Positions 49,001 to 58,000 of a DNA stretch of 64,000 nt are shown here, piece after piece; within the stretch, counting starts at the first letter, position 1; each line of letters opens with the position of its first letter. A program made the translations under genes and the position numbers. This DNA comes from Artemia franciscana (taxonomy: Eukaryota > Arthropoda > Branchiopoda > Anostraca > Artemiidae). Under the pieces are notes generated by a model. That model was not told the DNA's origin. It made no database searches and was given only the letters and a program-made list of their open reading frames with translations. Where the stretch lies: NCBI RefSeq assembly GCF_032884065.1, contig NC_088866.1, positions 61,854,435-61,918,434 on the forward strand, read 5' to 3'.

Positions 49001-52000
49001 AAGAAAACGATCAAAAATTGATTTTTTTTAAGGCAAAATGAAAATACCGAAGAAAACACAGAAAGCGAATATTTCGAGAGAACAACCGCCTCTCTTCTTC
49101 AGCGTGAACAAAATAATATAATCAAAGAAAAATCAAAAACCAAGCGCGGAAAGTACAACAAAACCAATTAAAAGACCAATGGAAAAAAAATTGCAAAAAA
49201 TTAAATATAAATAGAATTCAATTAAAAGACCAAAAATTGTAAGAACTAAAATCAAATTCCTAACTAGACAAAAGTAAGTTATTCGCCAATATCGACGATT
49301 TGCACAAAATCCAAACAAATATGAACTGTCATCAGCGGATACTAACGAAGAACTGAGAAATAAAAGAAAAAATTTCATTCATTCAAACAAACAAACCAGC
49401 AATTAGATAAATTGGAGTACTAGGTCACCTGATTTTAGCCATTGCATTTCTTGCGGATACCGTTTGAGGCCTAAGGGGTTGATGAAATGTTTGATAATGT
49501 GATCGCGGAAGTGGTTCAAGGTTTATCTCAGGGATTGCTAAAGTATCGGTTTCTCTTTTGAGAAAACCAAAATACGACTTATTCATTCTTAAATCACCTG
49601 AATCTCTGTTCAAAGCTGGACCTAAATGTTGATATTTACAACTAGTGCTGGACTGTACATTTGTCATGCAATATTAGGTTAGCTTGGTTAAATAAAACAG
49701 TAGGGTCTGGATTATTAAACATGTGTTCTGAGAGAGCTGATTCAATATTTTCTGTTTTTTTTTTCGCTTTCTAAGGGTCTCATTAATTGTGGTAGAGTGT
49801 TGAGTTAAACTTTCCGTAAATCGTTGATCAGTTCTTCTGATTTACCGAAGACCACAAGAGCAAGAAATTCTGTAGACACCGGAGTTTTCACCTATCGGGA
49901 TAGGGTCTTTACCTTGGTAGATTTGGGAACTGGTAGTTTTTCTGGGTCTATAACAAGTTTAAATATTATATTTCCTTAGATTTTTGGAAATGCGGCCTGA
50001 AACCCTTTTAACGTATGGGAAACCAAGATAAACTGAATTTTTCCTTTGATTTGCGTTTACTGTGGCACTATCTGATAATTTTTTAATACGTTCTGCAATT
50101 ACAGTATTTATTAAACTAATTGGATAACCATTCCCAAATAAAATTTCCCTAAGATTGTCAATCTCTGAATCCATGAAACGTAGAGAACAAACTTGCAATG
50201 CTCTGTCAGCATGGCGGCAACACCCAGAAGAATTCCAGGTTTTTTCATTTTACTGTGATAATTGCTATGTTGGACAAAGGTGGGAACCTAGGGGAGTAAC
50301 TTTGAGATCAATGCTCTTCAAAGGACCCAGAATCACAGATATTTATTCTTTTTTCCATTCTTAACAACTACCTTGACAATATAAATTATATTACTAGGTC
50401 ATATTTTTATTTCCAAAAAAGTCTGGTTTTTGCATTTATTTAAATTTTGTGTAATTCTTTTGCAGATGGAGAACTCGGGAGTTGTTCATATGCTGAAAGA
50501 AAACAAATTTGGCGATTTAAAATGTATCTACAAGCTTTTGAGTAGGGTGAGTGATGGGATATCAACAATGTCTGAATGCATGTCCAGATACTTGCGTGAA
50601 ATTGGAACTGCGATTGTAAATAGTGCCAGTGGAGATGAAGCAAATCCGATCAATTATATTCAGGTACTGACATTTGATTTTAATTCTTAATTTTTCAATT
50701 TTATTGTATTAATTTTATTAATGAATTTCATTAATAATCAATTAATTAATAATTGTTTTTTATTAATTTGATTTATTAAAATTTTCAGTTTAATTATTCA
50801 GGTACTGACATTTGGTTTTAGTTTTTAACTATTAATTTTATTGTATTCACTTTATTAATTAATTTGCTTAATAATCAATTAATTGATCATCAGTTTTTAT
50901 CTATTCAACTTTATTAGAATTTTAGTTTTATTATAGTTTAATTTTGCCTAATTTATTATAATAATTATAAAAAGTTTTGAACTTGTAATCTTGTGCACTT
51001 TTATAAAGGGCCGAGGAGGCGAAATTTTACTTGGGTGTAACTTTATGGGTGTTCATCTTTGGATTGGAAATTAGTGGGATTGAATTTTCTTCTTTAAGTT
51101 CTATGTTGACAGCCGAAGTAGATGTAGGCTCGATAATATTCTTGACCACATTGCCTGTCTTTTTACAATTGACGTAAAAAAATATTAAAAACGGGTGTAG
51201 GCTCATGGCAAAGGCACCAAGAACTTTAACAAGATAAGAAAAAAAATGTGTGCAAAGCAGAAAAAAACGAGGATGATACCAGTGAAAATATAGTCAGTGG
51301 TTGGAAATATCCTCAATGAGTTTTTTCTCTTCTCTCAGTGAGTCTAAATCAGTGGTTCCCAACAGATTTCGGGTCATGCCCCACTGAGACACTTCTAAAA
51401 CCCTGATGTAACCCTGAGCGATTAAATTTTGTTATTAAAAAATTTACGTGTATTCACCTAAGGAAGCCATTATCTTGGTATGTTTGATTGGGTTGTCCTC
51501 TAGGCTTTTTTTTATTATTGAAAAATATTTTCTAAACAAAGCAGTTTTTATTGGTTCCACTGCAACTGAACCCCTTGCTACTAAGCCCTCGTGCATTTGA
51601 CCTAAGGTACAACTGAACCTCTTGTTACTTAACCTCCATGTAACTGAGGCCCCATGCAACTGAACCCTCGTGCAACTGAACCACTTTATAGATCAACCCT
51701 CCTGCAACTCAACTCCATGCAACAAAACCATCCCCAAACTTAACACCCGTTTAACTGAACATTCCTGCAACTGAACCCTCATGCAACTCAAACTCCATTT
51801 CATTGAGCCCTCGTGCAGCGGAATCCTGTAAAAATTAACCTTCGAGCAACTCAACCCTCATTCAATCTTATTCAGAACTTTCCATGCCCAGGACCAAAAA
51901 ACACTTGAAGGTTATGGTTGCAGCAGTAGTCGTACCCTACTACAGAGAGATAAGATAAAATAAGATATTTGTTAAAAAAAAAATCTCTATCACAAGCCGC

Positions 52001-55000
52001 CAAGGGCCGAATCTGGACTTCGGAGTCGACAAATCATATAGCTGCAGTAAAACTAGCAAAAACTCAAAAAAAAAAAAAAACAACGAAAAAGAAAAATCAT
52101 AATGAATAGTCATTTATGAGTAACTAATTAAACTGTTAAAAGTGACAAATACAAATCAGAAAAAGAATTGAAAGGGACATAAAAAAGGGGGGGGGCAAAA
52201 TAAGCGAATAAATACAAAAAAACGAAATATAAATATATGTATTTAAAAGGGACATTAAAAAAGTGTCAATAATTTAACTGCATGAAGTGAATAAAAGAGT
52301 TAAAAAGATAAAACTCGTCAAAAAAGAGAGGAGGGGACGAAAATAAATGAATAAACACTAAATAGCGAAATATAAAATACATAAATATATGTTTAAACAC
52401 GCATAAAAAAACTAAATATAAAATATGTAAAATTACGATGGGAACTAAAAATGATGGGAGAACAAGCAAATAAGTGCAAGAACATTGGCAGCACTATCAG
52501 CTAATAAAAAAGGGAGGAAAAAAGAAAAAAGGGGAAAACCAGTGGAATATTTTATTCATTTTTTCCGTGAAAAAGGGGACAAAAGTTTTTTCACATCTGG
52601 AAGTATCGCAGCGAATTGGAGACAAAATACGGACGGGCTCAGAAACAGCTCGAGGTGGCCGAAATCTGAATGGAGAGTGACGTTTGGGGAAAATACCTGC
52701 CGTCCAAGGGTTTGTTATTACATTTATTGCAAAATGGAGGCACAGCGAAACCCTTCTGTTCTCACTGGTTTCCAAACTAGCTTTTTTAGGAGCAGAGAGT
52801 ACAGTTAAAAAGTTCTTTGAAAATTATTCGCAAGGCTGTTTTTTGGATTGGTTCATTTTTTTTCTGATACCTGGGTGCCAAATTGGACATGTATATTCGA
52901 GATGCGGACGGACAAAAGACGTGCAAATCCTTAAGGAGTGGGAAGGGGGGAAGCTAAATTTATTTAGAAGCTTAAGGAGGGTGATAGACACATTAGCTCT
53001 GTGGATGATGTCTTTAACGTGGATATCCTACTTTAAATTTGAAGAAACTGTAACACCAAGTAGTTTAAATGATGACACAGAAATTTCAGAAGGGATAGGA
53101 TTAAGAAAACAGGGCGAGGATTTGAGGAAACAAATCGGCATTATCATGGACTTAGAGGGGTTTACTGTCATGTCTAAGTCAAAGGCCTCATCTCCAATTT
53201 CATTGAGGCTACTCATAGGGCCGCTTATTAAATTTCCAAAGAAAGTTTCAACAACCGTTAGGTCATCAACAAATTTCCCTTGATCAGGAAATTCCCTCGC
53301 GAGGCTGTTAATCATGACTGAAAAAAGGAGGGAACCTACGAGAGTTTTGCAGCATACCATTGTGGACAAGGAGGGGATTTGAATAATGATTCTGGTATTT
53401 GACAACTTGCGATATATTTTTTAAGAGGGAGGCAACCAATTTCACCAGTAAATGATAATATTGAACTCGCTCATAAGCTTCTAAATTAAAATTTTGTGGT
53501 TAACAAGGTCGAATGCTTTTTGAAGGTCAGTGGAAATTAAATTTAGCCATGAATTAGGCTTTTAGAGGATTTTCCCGATGTGATAAATAAGAGAAGTGAG
53601 GTATTGGGAAGTGGAAGTGGATCTTAGGCTCCCGAATTGCCTCAAGTCAGCAAGAGGTAGTATTTTCTCCTTTAGCCAATCTGCAAGGAATCCTCCATAA
53701 AGTTTCGAGAAAATAAGAGCAAAAGAAATAGGAGAAACGCCTTCAAAACCAGGCTTTCCGTTTTTCTTTTCTAGAGGGGTTATGAAATCCTGTTCCAAAT
53801 TGTTGGAATTTGCCCAGACTCATTAATCTCGTTAACAGGAAAGACAAGGCCTTAGAAAGGAAATCACCGAAGGCACTAATAAGAGGAAACAGGATATCCA
53901 AAGGACAAATACTTGTTTTTCTTAGTTTTTCAATTCTTCTTTCTATCTCAGACGGGGAAACAGTGGGAAAAGGGCTCCTGTTGGTAATTGGTTAGACAAT
54001 GCTGGAAGGATCTGGACAATGGAAGCGAGGAATAGATTTAGATTATTGGCAGTAACATAAGGGGACTCGGGTAGATTGAAATTAAGCTGCTCAAGCCTCC
54101 TGCCACACAGCTTCTTAACCTCGGAATAACAATTCTTTGGTTTATTATGGGCCAGAGAAGGCCCATAGTAGCTCAAATCTTACGGACACATTAAAGAAAA
54201 AACATTATCTCATCAGAAAAACTTTGCTGTTAACCATGATTCACGAATAATAACCATTATTTGAATTAGTAGTGAAAGCTCCTTTCCGAAAACAAATTCG
54301 GGGAACTTTTTGAAAGAGCTGGAAACGCTGATAAATTTCCCTTCTTTATTTTTCAAGTACTGACAGGGCACTAGAATATCGGAGAGAGTCGATCCAATTT
54401 TAGTGTCATTTCTGGATTGCAATGGCTCGAAACCATATAAAAGTCCTACAACTGAAATCTTCATGATTGAATTTCTCATTTTGCTGTTTAAAATTTTTCT
54501 CTTGAATACTTATCCATCCAGTCACCTTTTCAAGTGGAAAGTAAAAAAAGTTTTGAAACAAGCTTCCAAGTGAAAAACATTCCTCCGAATACAAAGCTGA
54601 TTTATCAATGATAGAAGTTATTTATTTTTATTTCGACGCTAAAATTAATTACCATGCAAATTCTTGGAAATCACTAAAAATTGTTAGATACCTTCAACGC
54701 TAAAAGTAATTACCAAGCAAATTCTGGGAAACTACTAAAAATTGTTTGATACCCAAGCATATCTTCTTTTTCTTTCTCTTTTTCCCCAACACTAGCCGGT
54801 CCTCGGAACATTGCATAATCTTCTTAGGTTCTCGAAATTGGCGTTTTATTTTTCCCATTCCCGTAAAGGTGTGTATTAACCGGTAACTCTTTTTATGTTA
54901 GATAACATATATCACCTGAAATTTCCAAATAAAAGCCGATTGGTTGTCTATTCATACCTGCATACAAGTATTATAATCACTACCGTCACAATATTCTTTT

Positions 55001-58000
55001 AGAATTTTTTTCCGGAGAAATTTTTGAGCCTCTAAAGCTTTGGCTACTTCCTAATACCTCACAATTTTTCTTCAAATAGATTCTGACTTTTTTGTATTCC
55101 TTGACTGTCGACAATATCCTATTAAAATTTAACTGCGTTCAGAACTGCTCCCTCCTCCTCCTTCACCCATTAAAAAAATTATTATAATATTTGACCAAGT
55201 ACGGGGAAAGAAAACAAAATCTGGTCATTTAAATGGAAACTTGATGAATTCCTATTTGAATAGAGCGATTAATAACTTTTCTATGCGCAAAAAGATGCAG
55301 GCAAGCAGCACCCTGGAAGAGAATTGTTATTGTTGACTATCAGTGACAGAAGTTAGTTGCAATCGTGGCTCTGTCGGCCACGATTAGACACTCGGGACGA
55401 GGCAAGAAGCATATTTTGACCCTCTAATCAGTACTAGTGAAACCTATTCTTAGGCCTTGGGTTGATTTGAGTAAAACAAGGCTTAATTTAAAAATGGGTG
55501 GGTTACATAAGAGTTGATTTAAGAAAGGAAAGAGAGGATTGATTTAAACGAGGGTCCAATTGAACGAGACTTAAGTTAAATGGGATTGAGTTGCATTCAG
55601 TCAAACGAGGTAAATGGGGTCGAAGTGCTCGTGGGCAGAGTTGTACGGGGCCCAGTTAAATTTGGGTTCAGTTGAACGGGGGTTGAGTTAAAAAGTGTTG
55701 AGCTACACGTGGGTCTAGTTATACGGGGGTTCAGTTTTACAAGGATTCATTTAAATGGGGTTGAGTTGCACGGGAGCTCCGTTACATGAATTCAGCTACA
55801 CCCATACCCCTTTTATACAATGTATAGTGTCATTGCAACACTATCCTGCTTTTGTGCTCTTTAAATGTGACATTATTCACACGCTTTTTTTAAATAAAGA
55901 ATCTAAGTAAAGTCAGCCGTGCACGTCCTGCCCATGACCCACCAAAATATTGCCATACCCCACCGATGGGGTATGAGCCCCACGTTGGAAGTCGCGGGTC
56001 TAAATAAAGAACAAAGATCTTCTTCCTTATGTGTTGTGATCTTCCTTATACACGTTCATATCTGAAGAGAATGAAAGATTACCCACCCCTTTCAAACTGT
56101 ATGGCCTTATTAATTAAAAATGCAATTTTACAGGAAACAGTATAATTTATTAATATATTTATAATTCATAATTTATTTATAATTTGTTGGTCTATTAGTA
56201 TATTTATTTATTAGTATAATTTGTTATGGCAAAGTTTAAAAATTCCGATAAGATTGACTTACTTTATCGTTTTTATTTTAAAATTGTATTTTATTGTTTA
56301 TTTTCAGAGCCTAATTGATTTGAAGGATCGTTTTGATGAATTCCTTAAGCAGTCATTTAATAATGATAAAATCTTGAAGCAAAAGATATCCTCCGACTTT
56401 GAAAGTTTCTTCAATGAAAATTCCAAGTCTCCCGAGTTTCTTTCGCTGTTTATCGATGACAAGCTCAAAAAGGGGGTAAAAGGGGTAAGTATGTACTACC
56501 CATGATTTTGGGATAAATATTCAAGTTGTTTTTAAATTTTTCTATTAAATTATGTTTATAATTGTACAGGAGAGAATATAAGTGAGAAGGAATATAAAAT
56601 AAATTTCAGTTTTTTGATAATAGAATAATCCAATTTTTTTATACCAAAGATAATATGCACTTGGCTGAGGGTACACCCCACATAATTGTCGAATTTAAAA
56701 TGAACAAATAGCAGAAGCACACACTCGACTGTTTTCTACCCATGGGGCTGAGAGGGGAGGACAAACTATTTGTCAGACAATCTCTCTCAACCCATCAAAT
56801 CTCTTTTATGTATCAAATCCTGTGCTTACAACCCTTCCCCTGCTGTTTGCATGCCAGGGTATCGATGTTAATAACAATAAAACCAATGCACCAAAATGTT
56901 ATGAAGGTACTGGAAATGTGTTGAGTCAATGAGGCTGTTTTTGGAATGTGACTTAACACTTGAGGACTACGACGATGAGGAATAGGACTGGGCACTTTTC
57001 AAAAGCGCCTTTGTTTGGTACAGTATATTCCTTTCGCATGCTCTCCCTAAGGAGACTAGTCGATGACGGTCCTCTTTTCATTCGTTCAAATTAAGTTTCA
57101 CCAGATATGTGCTGCCTAGAGGTAAAAATGTTTAAAAAACTTACAGGATATGGGTTCACAATTTGGGTTGACGATTTAAATAAAAAAGTAAGAAAAAATG
57201 TAAATAAATATATAAAATTTAAACACAAATACAAAAATAGTTAATTTATATTTTTTTTTTTGGTAGAGTAACGTCATGTATTTATGGTGTGTAGTTTCAA
57301 ATGAGGTGCAATGCCTCAATAGTAAGTATTGACCGGCGCAAGGACCAAGTTGTTAAGAATTGTCGTTAATCCGATACAATATACATACCATAATTGAATT
57401 GGTGAAGCAAAACAAATTGTGAACAAGCAATAGAAAACATGAAGTTCCACAGTTTATTAATAGTAAAAGGGATTGCACTAAAAGACAGTAATGCAACGAA
57501 AACGTGGGGAAATGGCCCGCCTTATTAAGGTTCAAAAACATGTGGAAGGGCTTTACAGTAAAGGACTACAAGGAAGGGCTATAATAAAGCAGAACAGCCT
57601 AAAATAGAACCTATTCCTCGTTCCTCTATTGTTTTTTCTCAAGAATTTGTTTCTCTATTGCAACCTCATCCTTAATCCAGTGCTGTCAATTCACGGAAGT
57701 GCGGGGGGGGCGGAGCAAGGATTTATTTTAGATGAAAATTCATAGCGGTTATTGGCCATAATTCAGGGGCAAACTTGTATTAATGCAATTAGGAAATTTG
57801 GTGTAAAAAGCCACAACGACAAAAAACTGTAGCTTCTTGTTAACAGCCAAAAAACATCTCAGGACTTAAAACCAACTGTTGTCACTATTCTCAGTTCTTG
57901 ACAAATATGGATTCTCTGAATTTCTTTCTTTTTTAATTGATTTGTTGCGCTAAAATTCAAACTCTTTGGGATTAACTTTGACCCTTATTACTCTGATACC

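Larger units (their letters stand above)
48999..50250 (-). mobile_element. Penelope-like element, 3' half with GIY-YIG relic
   Basis: On the - strand the order is as follows. The RT-to-nuclease connector (50240-49959) has [30 protein letters not shown] and [14 protein letters not shown] degraded GIY-YIG endonuclease lies at about 49890-49780. Then comes [12 protein letters not shown], the C-terminal region [20 protein letters not shown] (in 49667-49425), a 3' UTR with the hammerhead-like motif (49064-49104), and the end near 48999. This connector-then-GIY-YIG order is diagnostic of Penelope-like retroelements. The RT itself is missing. It lies about 215 bases before CUL3 exon 6, antisense. 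Confidence 0.85.

Noticed and set aside
52684..53283. 199-residue + strand frame in intron 6
   Set aside because: It lies opposite the FVDD reverse transcriptase, whose motifs read clearly on the - strand, so it is a shadow.
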